From Enterovibrio baiacu (lineage in GTDB: Bacteria; Pseudomonadota; Gammaproteobacteria; Enterobacterales; Vibrionaceae): DNA of 64,000 bases. The notes beneath the pieces were generated by a model, which saw nothing but the letters and a program-made list of their open reading frames with translations, had not been told where the DNA came from and made no database searches. Below, piece by piece: positions 17,030 through 26,630 of the stretch. Both the position numbers and the translations under genes were made by a program. Each line of letters starts with the position of its first letter. Within the stretch, counting starts at the first letter, position 1. The DNA is taken from positions 1 to 64,000 of the forward strand of contig NZ_SCHN01000007.1 of the NCBI RefSeq assembly GCF_004120195.1, written 5' to 3'.

Positions 17030-18322
17030 GTGACCAAAATAGTAGTAGTAGGTGGCGGTGCTGGTGGCCTAGAGCTAGCGACAAAGCTTGGCCGTACACT
17101 GGGGCGCAAAGGACGCGCACAAGTCACGCTGGTAGATCGTAAATCAAGCCATTTATGGAAACCATTGCTTCATGAGGTTGCAACGGGTTCATTGGATGAA
17201 GGTGTAGACGCAATCAGCTATCGTGCTCATGCGAAAAACCATCACTTCGAATTCCAATTAGGCAGCCTTTCTAACATCGACCGTGACACGAAAACCCTGA
17301 CACTTGCAGAGTTGCGTGACGAAGAAGATGGCGAGTTGCTGATGCCTCAGCGTGAATTGTCTTACGACATTCTTGTGATGGCGATTGGCTCAACATCGAA
17401 TGACTTCAATACTGAAGGCGTTCGCGACAACTGTATTTTCCTTGATAGCCCAGAACAAGCGCGTCGTTTCCGTAACGAAATGAACAACGAGTTCTTGAAG
17501 CTTCACGCGAAGTCGGGTCACGGCACCGTGGATATCGCCATTGTAGGTGGTGGTGCAACGGGCGTAGAGCTGTCTGCGGAGCTTCACAATGCGATTAAAG
17601 AACTGCACAACTATGGTTTCCAAGACCTAGACAGTTCTAAATTGAACGTGACTTTGGTAGAGGCGGGTGAGCGTATTTTGCCTGCGTTGCCGCCACGTAT
17701 TTCAGGTTCTGCGCAGCAAGAGTTGATCAAGTTAGGCGTAAACGTTCGAACAGCGACCATGGTCGTTAAAGCGGACTCAGAAGGCCTGACAACCAAAGAT
17801 GGCGACAAGATCCCAGCGCAAATCATGGTGTGGGCGGCAGGTATTAAAGCCCCGGACTTCATGAAAGACATCGCGGGTCTTGAAACCAACCGCATTAACC
17901 AATTGGTGGTGAAGCCAACACTCCAAACCACCCGTGACGAAGACATTTTCGTTATTGGTGACTGTGCGGCATGCCAACAAGAAGACGGTTCAATGGTGCC
18001 ACCACGTGCGCAAGCCGCGCACCAAATGGCAAGTCGTTGTTTCAGCAACATCGTTGCGAAGCTAACAGACCGTGAACTGAAAGCGTACACGTACAAAGAC
18101 CACGGTTCGTTGGTATCACTTAGCCGTTTCTCTACCGTTGGTAGCTTGATGGGTAACCTGACCAAAGGCTCAATGATGGTTGAAGGCCGTATGGCACGTA
18201 TTGTTTATGTGTCGCTGTACCGCATGCACCAAATCGCGTTGCACGGTATGCTCCGTACGGGTCTGATGATGCTGGTTAGCCGCATTAACCGCGTATTGCG
18301 CCCATCGCTAAAACTGCACTAA
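17030..18322 (+). CDS. ndh: Type II NADH:quinone oxidoreductase (NDH-2)
   Basis: A 430-residue membrane-associated FAD enzyme that passes electrons from NADH to quinone without pumping protons. It begins with a GTG behind GAGGA. The N-terminal FAD dinucleotide fold is [17 protein letters not shown] (residues 5-21). The second dinucleotide site for NADH is [18 protein letters not shown] (about 167-184). FVIGDCAAC is the FAD-contacting aspartate motif and [11 protein letters not shown] is the quinone-site region. Hydrophobic or amphipathic C-terminal helices (about 395-425) fit membrane attachment. It matches the E. coli Ndh length (434). A terminator follows. Confidence 0.96.
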   Translation: MTKIVVVGGGAGGLELATKLGRTLGRKGRAQVTLVDRKSSHLWKPLLHEVATGSLDEGVDAISYRAHAKNHHFEFQLGSLSNIDRDTKTLTLAELRDEEDGELLMPQRELSYDILVMAIGSTSNDFNTEGVRDNCIFLDSPEQARRFRNEMNNEFLKLHAKSGHGTVDIAIVGGGATGVELSAELHNAIKELHNYGFQDLDSSKLNVTLVEAGERILPALPPRISGSAQQELIKLGVNVRTATMVVKADSEGLTTKDGDKIPAQIMVWAAGIKAPDFMKDIAGLETNRINQLVVKPTLQTTRDEDIFVIGDCAACQQEDGSMVPPRAQAAHQMASRCFSNIVAKLTDRELKAYTYKDHGSLVSLSRFSTVGSLMGNLTKGSMMVEGRMARIVYVSLYRMHQIALHGMLRTGLMMLVSRINRVLRPSLKLH

Positions 18323-18355
18323 ATCGATACCGCTTCGAGAACAACGCATTTCTTC

Positions 18356-18390
18356 AAAAGCCCGGACATGTTCTGGGCTTTTCTTTTTTT
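18356..18390 (+). terminator. Rho-independent terminator after ndh
   Basis: AAAGCCCGGA/TTCTGGGCTTT (one G-U pair) with a 4-nt loop is followed by TTCTTTTTTT. It lies just before the converging diguanylate cyclase/phosphodiesterase gene. Confidence 0.85.
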
Positions 18391-18415
18391 GCCACACGTA
18401 CTTTTTTCATTGACG

Positions 18416-20737
18416 TTAACGTGCCTGTTGCGGTGTTTTTTCATGGCATGCTCTATGCCAATGAATGAGCTGGTCTTTAGGGAGCGGTTTAGATTTCAGA
18501 AACCCTTGAATGTAATCACAGCCTTTTTCAGACAACCAATCAAGTTGCGCTTCCGTTTCCACTCCTTCTGCGACAACATCAATGTCGATGGCATGTGAGA
18601 GGTTAATGATAGCGGAGCACAAACGGGATGATTTACTCCCAGGAAGCGCGACGTCGGTGATGAAGCTTCGGTCTATTTTCAAAATATCAAACGGGTACAA
18701 ACTCAATAAAGACAGTGAAGAGTAGCCCGTTCCGAAATCATCGAGGTATAAGCGAATACCGAGTGCGCGTATTTCCTTGAGCGCTTCTAAGGCAATATTT
18801 TCATTACCAATGAGAGTCGATTCCGTAATTTCTATACTGAGCTTTTCTGTGGGAAATGAATGGCGTGAAAGCAGTGTTTTAATGAAGTCGACAAAGCTAG
18901 GAGATTGAAGCTGCTTGGCTGACACATTGACTGTGATGCCTGGGAAATCGTCACTATCCGCGTTGAGGAACCAGCGCTCAAGTTGTTCACACACTTCAAC
19001 AAACACCCAATTTCCAATGCGATGAATGTGATTTGTATCTTCAGCAATGGGAATGAAATCAGCGGGAGATACTTGCCCAATTCTTGGATTGTTCCAGCGT
19101 AGAAGCGCTTCGAAGTGTTCAACGCGATTGTTTTTTAAGATGGGTTGGTACATCAGGTAGAACTGATTGAGTTCGACGGCCTGACTGAGTTCTTGTTCTA
19201 TGTTAAACCTTGCTTGAACTTGTTTAAGCATGCGCTCTTCATAAAATGAAATAGATGCGCCGCTCTCTTTGGCATGGTACATGGCGATGTCTGCTTGCTG
19301 GATAATATCCAACAAGGTGAATTGTGGGTTTGTGATTGCTGAAATGCCGATGCTGGCGCCAAGTTGTATGTTGTGTTCATCGATAATGTAATTGTCGCTG
19401 ATCGCGCTGAGGTAACGCGTAGCGAACGTCATTGAGGTGACTTTGCACGTGATGCCGCTGAGGCAAACCACAAATTCATCTCCCCCAAACCGAAAAACCC
19501 TATGGTTGTCTTGCGTGATGCTCAATAAGCGCTCTGCGACGTCTCTCAATAGACGGTCACCGATCAGATGACCGAGTGAATCATTAACATTTTTGAATCG
19601 GTCTAAATCTATGAAAAGCAGTGAGAAGCCGTCGCTAACGCCTTGGCTAATCTTTTGTTTTTCTTCTTTAAGGTTTTTTTCGAGGGCAACACGATTGTGC
19701 AGGGTAGTCAGTTGGTCATGACGAGCCTGAAAACGGAGCTTTTTGGTTTGGTCTTTGACAAGTTTGCTCGCGAATTGCAAACGATTGGAATATGACCAAA
19801 CGCAGGTCGCGGTTGCCACGGTAAGTAACATGGTGAGAATCATGACGATCACGCCATACATACTTTCTACTTCGCCGTAAGTCAGAGAGTGAAACTCAAT
19901 CCACACACCTTCTTCGTTGCCCGGAATGGCCACTAAATGTCGAACACTTGGGTAGGTAGAATCAATGTTTGCCATTGGTGTCGTTTGATACAGAACAGAG
20001 GTACTGCCGTTGTTACTAAATTGAGGCGTGACGGTGATATTTAGGCTTCTTCCGTTTTTCTCGTGCGGCCAAATAGCATCAAAGAAGTCCTCGAAATAGA
20101 GCGTGGATGTAAGAAATCCTCTTAGTGCATTTTTATCTACTATTGCGGAGAATAGTCGTAAACCTCCCCCGTGAGCGTCTTTGAAGAAGTGGCTTTCTGG
20201 ACTTCGCTGAAAGAATGCCCGTTCCATGGCATGAACAAATTCGCATTGAGCGTCAGCGCGCCATCCTACATAGGTTTTGGCATGTGTTTCAGGAGAAACA
20301 TACAACACAGGAAACGTATATTTGCTGAGTGCTGACGAACAGCGAGTCTTTGTTTGAGGATGGAGAGTAAACTGCGCATAGTCCTTATCTTCCTGCTCAA
20401 CCACATCACGCACAAATTGATGCGCTTTGTTTTTCAGCACTTTGGGTGTCCAAAACACAGCGTGAATACCGTGATTTTTATTCGTTCTGGATGCCAAGAA
20501 TTGTTGAAAAGTGTTTTTGTCGAGTGTTTGGCTGTTTTGAAAGTATAACTGTCCGGAGAATTGTAATTCTTGGAAGGAGTACAGGGACTTCTCTAGTGCA
20601 TTTAATCGCTGCTCGACTAACGCTTCAAACGTGCTGAGTTGCTTCTCTTTCTCTAATTTTTTGACGGATAGCCCACTGAAGTAAGCAAGGCCTGCGCCTA
20701 TAAGAAATATCACCCAAGGTAATGTTGTTATTCGCAT
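18416..20737 (-). CDS. CHASE-type sensor GGDEF-EAL protein (c-di-GMP turnover)
   Basis: A 773-residue membrane protein. TM1 lies at residues about 5-24 and TM2 at about 292-316. They bracket a ~265-residue periplasmic domain that looks like CHASE (HGIHAVFWTPKV, VGWRADAQCEFVHAMERAF). The GGDEF domain follows with an intact signature (FRFGGDEFVV) and FIDLDRFKNVNDSLGH. The RxxD inhibitory site before GGDEF is not visible. The EAL domain has HFEALLRW, ITVNVSAKQL, IEITES, YLDDFGTGYSS, KIDRSF, VAEGVET and QGFLKSKPL, so all metal and catalytic positions seem present. The protein could both make and break c-di-GMP; the net direction cannot be told. It stands alone. Confidence 0.93.
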   Translation of the reverse strand: MRITTLPWVIFLIGAGLAYFSGLSVKKLEKEKQLSTFEALVEQRLNALEKSLYSFQELQFSGQLYFQNSQTLDKNTFQQFLASRTNKNHGIHAVFWTPKVLKNKAHQFVRDVVEQEDKDYAQFTLHPQTKTRCSSALSKYTFPVLYVSPETHAKTYVGWRADAQCEFVHAMERAFFQRSPESHFFKDAHGGGLRLFSAIVDKNALRGFLTSTLYFEDFFDAIWPHEKNGRSLNITVTPQFSNNGSTSVLYQTTPMANIDSTYPSVRHLVAIPGNEEGVWIEFHSLTYGEVESMYGVIVMILTMLLTVATATCVWSYSNRLQFASKLVKDQTKKLRFQARHDQLTTLHNRVALEKNLKEEKQKISQGVSDGFSLLFIDLDRFKNVNDSLGHLIGDRLLRDVAERLLSITQDNHRVFRFGGDEFVVCLSGITCKVTSMTFATRYLSAISDNYIIDEHNIQLGASIGISAITNPQFTLLDIIQQADIAMYHAKESGASISFYEERMLKQVQARFNIEQELSQAVELNQFYLMYQPILKNNRVEHFEALLRWNNPRIGQVSPADFIPIAEDTNHIHRIGNWVFVEVCEQLERWFLNADSDDFPGITVNVSAKQLQSPSFVDFIKTLLSRHSFPTEKLSIEITESTLIGNENIALEALKEIRALGIRLYLDDFGTGYSSLSLLSLYPFDILKIDRSFITDVALPGSKSSRLCSAIINLSHAIDIDVVAEGVETEAQLDWLSEKGCDYIQGFLKSKPLPKDQLIHWHRACHEKTPQQAR

Positions 20738-21071
20738 GGTAACTATCTGATAGATTACTGATAGACCACATTATATTGAGCAAAGTGACAGTTTCGTTTT
20801 AGATATATTTCAATAGGGTTTCAGCTGTTATAAAGTTTTTGGTTACTATCTTTATTCTTTATTTATTACAATGGCTTGCCATTGATTTTTGTCATGGAAT
20901 GTTGTTTTGAGGCTCGGAGACCGTTTTAGGTTTTTGCGACAAAAAAGAGTCTTTCTTGTAATTAGATGAAATGTAGAAATGTTCGGGGGGGGGTTATACC
21001 CAAAAAAACGAACCCTATCTGAGGGTTACTTGATTTTTTGGGTGTGAATTTTATGCGTAAACGTTTGAGTG
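20738..21071. other. 334-bp intergenic region with a G9 run and nested hairpin
   Basis: AT-rich, with an uninterrupted run of nine Gs (20985-20993) and a nested inverted repeat at 20998-21043. The outer arms are ACCCAAAAAA/TTTTTTGGGT and the inner arms AACCCT/AGGGTT. No gene is seen. Confidence 0.7.
21002..21027 (-). terminator. Rho-independent terminator of the minus-strand GNAT gene
   Basis: On the minus strand, AACCCT(CAGAT)AGGGTT is followed by CG and seven Ts. It lies 45 bp after the GNAT stop codon. Confidence 0.75.
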
Positions 21072-21635
21072 TTATTGCGTTACAAACCCAAGGTCGCTGG
21101 GCACCAAACTGTATACCAAGCCTTCTTTGGCTTCACCGTTATACATATAGCGATTTCTCGCGCGGCATTCAAAGGTAGCTTGAAGCTTTTCCGCAATGCG
21201 AATGCTGGCTGTGTTGTCAGGGTCCATCACCAGTTCTAAGCGGGTGAGGAGCAAATGGCTGAATGCGAGGCTTGCAATGGCTTCTGCGGCTTCTAAGGCG
21301 TAAGCGCGTCCTTGATACTCGGTGGCTATCCAATAGCCCAGATTGGCAAGGTTAGCGACGCTATCAATGCTTGAAACATACACGCACCCCACGAGATTCC
21401 CGCTTTCTTGCTCAAAGACTGCAAGTTCATAGCTGCTGCCTGTCAGCCAGCCTTGTCGGCTGCGGTTTATCCACGCTTCAGCATCCAATTCATCAAAACC
21501 CTCACTGCACCAATCGAGCCAAGGCGAAATGCTGTCGGCTGAAAGGCTGATGGCACGTTGTAACGGTTGAACATCCACGCGTTTCAACGCGCGTAGAAGC
21601 AGACGATCTGTTTGAAATTCCAAGTTTGCTTGCAT
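21072..21635 (-). CDS. GNAT acetyltransferase, RimJ/RimL-like
   Basis: A 187-residue protein of the Acetyltransf_3 type. LEFQTDRLLLRALKRVDV at the N-terminus, LGYWIATEYQGRAYALEAAEA (acetyl-CoA loop, with QGRAYA in place of QGKGYA) and LELVMDPDNTASIRIAEKLQ are the family landmarks. It resembles ribosomal-protein serine or alanine acetyltransferases, but RimL or RimJ identity is not secure. It has its own terminator. Confidence 0.85.
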   Translation of the reverse strand: MQANLEFQTDRLLLRALKRVDVQPLQRAISLSADSISPWLDWCSEGFDELDAEAWINRSRQGWLTGSSYELAVFEQESGNLVGCVYVSSIDSVANLANLGYWIATEYQGRAYALEAAEAIASLAFSHLLLTRLELVMDPDNTASIRIAEKLQATFECRARNRYMYNGEAKEGLVYSLVPSDLGFVTQ

Positions 21636-21699
21636 GGTGGTAAATGCACTTAATCAGGAGAAGAAAGGCTTTCAATGCTCAACATTGAATGTAGTTGAA

Positions 21700-21724
21700 G
21701 AAAAACGCCCTCAGTGAGGGCGTT
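21700..21724 (-). terminator. Terminator after csiV
   Basis: A perfect 9-bp stem AACGCCCTC/GAGGGCGTT (21704-21712 and 21716-21724) with a 3-nt loop reads on the minus strand into TTTTTCTT. It lies just after the csiV stop at 21730. Confidence 0.85.
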
Positions 21725-21729
21725 ATGTT

Positions 21730-22572
21730 TTAGTTTGCTTTAGTAACCTGAATAATCAACCCCATAAGCGGGTGATCGAGGTAGTGGATTTCACCACTGC
21801 GCATACGGCGCTTCTGCTCAAAGGCATAAGGCTGAAGGAATTTCTCAATCGCGTAGCTGCGTTCTAGCTTTTGCAGACCTGCAAAGGTCACGTCATCATT
21901 TGGCGTGCTGACAGCAGCAACATTGGTTGCTTCGCCATCTTGTGCGATGTCTTGCAACACAGTGTCTGATTGACCCGCCAATGGGGCAGGGGCGGCGCTG
22001 ACATCTTGCAGCACTTTACGTTCGCCCGGCTCACGCAGCACAAGATCGGTTTCTATAAACAGATAGTGCTGAACATATACACGGATGAAACCGTCGAGCT
22101 CATACATCGAACCGCTTTTCTTTTCGGTACCATCATCACCAACGGTTTGCACGCCTTTCGGTGTGCCGTCTTTGTAATAGTCGTTGCCGTAATTATTGCC
22201 GGCGGCTAAGCGCATTTTTGGCATCGCGCCTCTGCTTCCGTCATTTTGACGCCAAGCAACGTGCACCAAAGGCTTAAAGCCTGCATGGCGTGATAAGCGA
22301 TTATATTCAGCGTTTAACTTCCATTCGCTTTTCGGCAAAAGGGTCAGTCCACGCGCAGCCATTGACGCAGCGTCATAAGGGGAAACTGCGTTAGAAAAGT
22401 TGATACCACCCGGCGCTTCTGGCCAGTTTTCTTTCACTGCATCAGGGCTCTGGTTTCTTTTAAAGACGATAACTTCAACGTCATAGAGGCGTTCAGCCAT
22501 CGTTTGCCAGCTAATGGTGCACAGCAGCAGGAAAATTAGCTTCTTCAAAGCATTACTCCGTTTCGAATACAT
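21730..22572 (-). CDS. csiV: CsiV-like peptidoglycan-binding periplasmic protein
   Basis: A 280-residue protein with an N-terminal signal (LIFLLLCTISWQTMA) followed by ERLYDVEVIVFKRN, the start of the family that includes V. cholerae CsiV, a peptidoglycan-binding protein needed for PBP1A/LpoA-dependent wall growth. SEWKLNAEYNRLSRHAGFKPLVHVAWRQ and DGFIRVYVQHYLFIETDLVLRE are conserved blocks. A TTG at 22548, with GGAG 7 bp upstream, would give a shorter, cleaner signal peptide (LKKLIFLLL) and may be the true start. It is the last gene of the PilZ-mfd-csiV minus-strand unit, 15 bp after mfd. Confidence 0.85.
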   Translation of the reverse strand: MYSKRSNALKKLIFLLLCTISWQTMAERLYDVEVIVFKRNQSPDAVKENWPEAPGGINFSNAVSPYDAASMAARGLTLLPKSEWKLNAEYNRLSRHAGFKPLVHVAWRQNDGSRGAMPKMRLAAGNNYGNDYYKDGTPKGVQTVGDDGTEKKSGSMYELDGFIRVYVQHYLFIETDLVLREPGERKVLQDVSAAPAPLAGQSDTVLQDIAQDGEATNVAAVSTPNDDVTFAGLQKLERSYAIEKFLQPYAFEQKRRMRSGEIHYLDHPLMGLIIQVTKAN

Positions 22573-22587
22573 ATGACTGCCTTAGAC

Positions 22588-25500
22588 TCAGGCAACCAAT
22601 AAATTGTCAGCAAATTGCGTTAAAAGTGTTTCGATAAACGCGACCCGCTCACGTCGATCTGTCAGCGGTTCAGCGATTTTTAGCTTTGTTGGTCCATCAA
22701 AACGGTAACGGCTCGGGTGGGATTGTAACAGACCCACCAAGAAGCCGGGATCAATTTGGGCGTTTTGAGTAAACTCGATCACACCACCTCTGTCGTGTGC
22801 GTCAATTTTTCTTACACCCAGACGTGCAGCGTCCAGCTTTATTTGCTGAATCGTCAACAAGTTCGTGGCTGCATCGGGCAATAAACCAAAGCGATCAATC
22901 AGTTCAACACGCAACTCTTCCACATCATCTTGCGACTTAGAGCCTGCGATACGTTTATACAGTGACAAACGGGTGTTGATGTCAGGGATGTACGCATCTG
23001 GTAGCAAAGCGGGTAGGCGCAACTCAACATCAGTTTGTTGATTGAGCAGTTCTTCCAATGACGGTTCTTTGCCTTCCTTCAATGCTTCAACGGCTTGCTC
23101 AAGCATTTCCATGTAAAGGGTGAAACCGATGGATTGTATTTGACCGCTTTGCTCATCACCCAGCAGCTCACCTGCACCACGGATTTCGAGATCGTGGGTT
23201 GCCAGCGTGAAGCCTGCGCCCAAATCTTCCAATGAGGCAATGGCTTCAAGACGTTTTGCGGCGTCTTTGGTCATGCGTTTTGGATGCGGTGTAAGCAAGT
23301 AGGCATAGGCTTGGTGATGTGAGCGGCCTACACGGCCACGAAGCTGGTGCAGTTGCGCTAAACCGAAGCGATCAGCACGATCCATAATGATGGTGTTCGC
23401 AGTCGGCACATCAATGCCTGTTTCGATGATGGTGGTACACACCAAGACATTAAAGCGCTGGTGATAGAAATCCGACATGATGCGTTCAAGTTCACGTTCG
23501 CGCATTTGCCCATGGGCGACCGTAATGCGCGCCTCTGGCACGAGTTCTGCCAACTCATCCGCGGTTTTCTCTATGCTGTCGATGTCGTTGTGCAGGAAGT
23601 AGACCTGGCCACCACGCATGATTTCACGCAGCATCGCTTCTCGAACCAAGTTCTTGTCGGTTTCACGCACAAACGTTTTGATGGCGAGACGACGCGAAGG
23701 CGGCGTGGCGATGATGGAAAGATCGCGCATACCACTCATGGCCATGTTCAAAGTACGAGGGATTGGGGTGGCCGTCAGCGTGAGAATATCAACATCTGCA
23801 CGCATCGCTTTTACTTTTTCTTTCTGGCGCACACCAAAGCGGTGTTCTTCATCGACGATAAGCAAACCAAGATCGTGGAACGTCACGTCACTTTGCAGCA
23901 ATTTGTGGGTGCCGATCAAAATGTCGACTTTCCCTTCTGCTGCATCTGCAAGGATTTGCTTTTGCTCTTTGGTTGATTTGAATCGAGAAAGCACTTCAAC
24001 GCGAACCGGCTGATTGGCAAAACGGTCGCGGAAGTTCTCGAAGTGTTGTTGCGCCAATAGGGTGGTCGGCACAAGCACGGCAACTTGTTTGCTGTTGTTC
24101 ACCGCCAAGAACGTTGCACGCATGGCGACTTCCGTTTTACCAAAGCCCACATCACCACACACAAGGCGATCCATGGCGATAGGCTGGCACATGTCAGACA
24201 AGACGGCATTGATGGCTTGTTTCTGATCCGCGGTTTCTTCAAACGGGAAGTTCGCACAGAAATCGAGGTACGCCTCTCTGTCATGCTTAAAGGCAAAGCC
24301 CGGCTTAGTAGCGCGTTTGGCATAAACATCCAACAATTCTGCCGCAACGTCTCGGACTTTTTCCGCAGCTTTCTTACGGGCTTTTTCCCATACATCACCA
24401 CCTAAGCGGTGAAGTGGAGCAGTTTCTTCCGCACCACCACTGTAACGGCTGATCAGGTGCAGCGATGCCACAGGGACATAAAGCTTTGAGCCTTGCTGGT
24501 ATTCTAAGGTGACGTATTCGGTTTCAATGCCGCCTGCTTCAAGCGTTTGCAAACCAATGTAACGACCCACGCCGTGTTCAAGGTGAACCACGGGCTGGCC
24601 TGGCTGCAATTCTGCGAGGTTGCGGATTAAGGTGTCACTGTTACTGGTGGTCTTTTTGTTGTCGCGGCGGCGCTGTTGCACCACGCGTGCACCCAGCAAG
24701 TTGCTCTCGCAAATTAGCGCAAATTTTGGGGCTTCTGAAACAAAGCCTATCTCTGCCGGGCCAACCACCAAAGTGAACTGGCTAGGTGCAGCAAGGGCTT
24801 CGTCCAAGGATTCGCAGACCATAGGGCGGATTTTAATGCGCGCCAGCAGATCGAGCATGGCTTCGCGTCGGCCTTCCGTTTCAACGGAGAAAACGATTTT
24901 GCCGTTGAAGTCTTCTGAGAAGTTACGAAGTGCACCCAGCGGCTCTTTGAGCTGCTGATTAACGGTCAATTCAGGCAACAATGAAATGGCGGCATTTTGG
25001 CGGCCAGCTTTGTTGTCTGTGGTTTCGCGCTCTAGCTTGATGCGTGGGTAGGCTTTGAATGCTGAAAACAGCTCGTCGACGGTTTGCCATAACTCATTAG
25101 GCGCGAGTAACGGGCGCATCGGATCCACGCGTCGTTGATCAAAACGGTAATCTGCATCTGCAAGGAAACTGCGTACCGAGGTTTCCAAATCGCCTGAGGT
25201 CAGAAGTAAGGTGTTTTCTGGCAGGTAATCAAACAGCGTTTCTGTGTGATCAAAGAAAAGTGGCTGCCAGTATTCGATGCCCGATGGCCATGTTTTTTTG
25301 CTGACTTGTTGGTAAATCGATTCCGGTTCGCGACGCGCATCAAAGCGCTCACGCCAACGACCACGGAACTGTTCAACAGCGTCGTCATCGGTTGGAAATT
25401 CGTGCGCGGGGAGCAGATTGATTTGATCGAGTTCTTGTGTCGAACGTTGATTCTCAGGGTCGAATTCACGAATGGTATCGACTTCATCATCAAAGAAATC

Positions 25501-26052
25501 AATACGATAAGGTTGGTTGGACCCCATAGGGAACAAATCGATGATCGAGCCACGACTGGCGTATTCACCATGCTCAATGACCTGATCCACATGGCGATAG
25601 CCTGAAAGCTCTAGCTGATAACGCAGTTTTTCGAGTGAAACGCGGTCACCTTTCTTTACGATCAGCGCGTGCTGAACCAAGAATGAACGCGGCATGACAC
25701 GTTGTAATAGCGTACTGACCGGGATAATAACGATGCCAGAAGTTTGCTGAGGCAACTGATAAAGACGTGCAATACGGTCAGATATAATGTCTTGGTGTGG
25801 CGAGAAATTATCGTAAGGCAATGTTTCCCAATCAGGAAATACATGGCATTCGCGGCCAGTGAATTGGCTAACTTCTGGCTGTAGCTTCAATGCGGTTTGA
25901 TTGTCAGGCACCACAAGCAACATCATTCTGTGTTGCTGGTTGGCAAGTTGTGCAATCGTAAGGGGCAGCGCAGAGCCAAGTAAGTTGGCAATGACGCGCG
26001 TGTCGCCCGCCTTTTCTGGGGCAGGCAAAGTAAATAGGGCTGAGTTAGTCAT
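22588..26052 (-). CDS. mfd: Transcription-repair coupling factor
   Basis: A 1154-residue protein, the family's full length. It releases stalled RNA polymerase and recruits UvrA to DNA lesions. Domains in order: a UvrB-like N-terminal module (PDWETLPYDNFSPHQDIISDRIARL, about 75-98), the polymerase-interacting domain (about 475-560, with HLEHGVGRYIGLQ), the RecG-like translocase with Walker A GDVGFGKTEVAMR (about 635), DEEHRFGV (DExH box) and TLTATPIPRTL, the helicase C domain with IIETGIDVP and QLRGRVGRS, and the C-terminal TRCF domain (ELRLPALLPDAYIPD). No motif is missing. It is translated 11 bp after the PilZ-type gene and runs into csiV. Confidence 0.97.
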   Translation of the reverse strand: MTNSALFTLPAPEKAGDTRVIANLLGSALPLTIAQLANQQHRMMLLVVPDNQTALKLQPEVSQFTGRECHVFPDWETLPYDNFSPHQDIISDRIARLYQLPQQTSGIVIIPVSTLLQRVMPRSFLVQHALIVKKGDRVSLEKLRYQLELSGYRHVDQVIEHGEYASRGSIIDLFPMGSNQPYRIDFFDDEVDTIREFDPENQRSTQELDQINLLPAHEFPTDDDAVEQFRGRWRERFDARREPESIYQQVSKKTWPSGIEYWQPLFFDHTETLFDYLPENTLLLTSGDLETSVRSFLADADYRFDQRRVDPMRPLLAPNELWQTVDELFSAFKAYPRIKLERETTDNKAGRQNAAISLLPELTVNQQLKEPLGALRNFSEDFNGKIVFSVETEGRREAMLDLLARIKIRPMVCESLDEALAAPSQFTLVVGPAEIGFVSEAPKFALICESNLLGARVVQQRRRDNKKTTSNSDTLIRNLAELQPGQPVVHLEHGVGRYIGLQTLEAGGIETEYVTLEYQQGSKLYVPVASLHLISRYSGGAEETAPLHRLGGDVWEKARKKAAEKVRDVAAELLDVYAKRATKPGFAFKHDREAYLDFCANFPFEETADQKQAINAVLSDMCQPIAMDRLVCGDVGFGKTEVAMRATFLAVNNSKQVAVLVPTTLLAQQHFENFRDRFANQPVRVEVLSRFKSTKEQKQILADAAEGKVDILIGTHKLLQSDVTFHDLGLLIVDEEHRFGVRQKEKVKAMRADVDILTLTATPIPRTLNMAMSGMRDLSIIATPPSRRLAIKTFVRETDKNLVREAMLREIMRGGQVYFLHNDIDSIEKTADELAELVPEARITVAHGQMRERELERIMSDFYHQRFNVLVCTTIIETGIDVPTANTIIMDRADRFGLAQLHQLRGRVGRSHHQAYAYLLTPHPKRMTKDAAKRLEAIASLEDLGAGFTLATHDLEIRGAGELLGDEQSGQIQSIGFTLYMEMLEQAVEALKEGKEPSLEELLNQQTDVELRLPALLPDAYIPDINTRLSLYKRIAGSKSQDDVEELRVELIDRFGLLPDAATNLLTIQQIKLDAARLGVRKIDAHDRGGVIEFTQNAQIDPGFLVGLLQSHPSRYRFDGPTKLKIAEPLTDRRERVAFIETLLTQFADNLLVA

Positions 26053-26063
26053 CGAATTGAGGC

Positions 26064-26630
26064 TTAGTTATTTCTTTCCATTGCGCGTTGACGAAGAAGC
26101 TTTTGTTGCTGATGCAACGCGGCACGAATGAGAACATCTTTGTCGTCTTCTTGTAATCGCGTGTATTTCACACCCACGGCATACTTACCATTCTTTTCTT
26201 TTATACCGTAGACGCTACCGTAGCAGTAAATTGCTGAGGGCGGGTTCTCAAGAAAGAGTTTAAGACGAACGTGCTGACCTTTTTGAAAGGGCTTTTTGGC
26301 GATAAAGGTTAGGCTACTCGCACCAAACGTTTCGGTTTGATGACGTAATGCAGGGTCGTCTTGTTGAGACAACATGAAGCCGAGCAGAAGATTGATTTTT
26401 TCGTTCTGGGCGTGCAAAAACTTCGACAGCGCCTGACTGTTGTCGTGGTGCAGAGATTGAAGTTCTTTTTCTACGCCACCATCAAGGTCGCTACATTCAC
26501 TGGCGATCCGAAAGGCAATAGGGATCTCACGTTCGAATTCGACATCAGAGGGAACGCGCTCACCTTCGCCCAACACTTCCACATTGATTTTTAGATGTGC
26601 GTGTACCGAAAAATATTCATCCTGACTCAT
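26064..26630 (-). CDS. PilZ-domain-like protein with degenerate c-di-GMP motifs (PlzB-like)
   Basis: A 188-residue protein first in the mfd operon, as for plzB in Vibrio. The N-terminal half (IPIAFRIASECSDLD, LLGFMLSQ) is a YcgR-N-like module. The C-terminal half (residues about 95-170) resembles PilZ: TFGASSLTFIAKKPFQKGQHVRLKLFLE and IYCYGSVYGIKEKNGKYAVGVKYTRL. The canonical RxxxR and (D/N)xSxxG signatures are not intact: ALRHQTE lacks the second Arg and GASSLTF lacks the Gly, so normal c-di-GMP binding is doubtful. AGGA lies about 7 bp before the ATG. It may act as a partner-binding PilZ. Confidence 0.72.
   Translation of the reverse strand: MSQDEYFSVHAHLKINVEVLGEGERVPSDVEFEREIPIAFRIASECSDLDGGVEKELQSLHHDNSQALSKFLHAQNEKINLLLGFMLSQQDDPALRHQTETFGASSLTFIAKKPFQKGQHVRLKLFLENPPSAIYCYGSVYGIKEKNGKYAVGVKYTRLQEDDKDVLIRAALHQQQKLLRQRAMERNN

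Noticed and set aside
23461-23976. Open frame antisense to mfd
   Set aside because: It is fully inside a well-conserved coding region and has no family resemblance.
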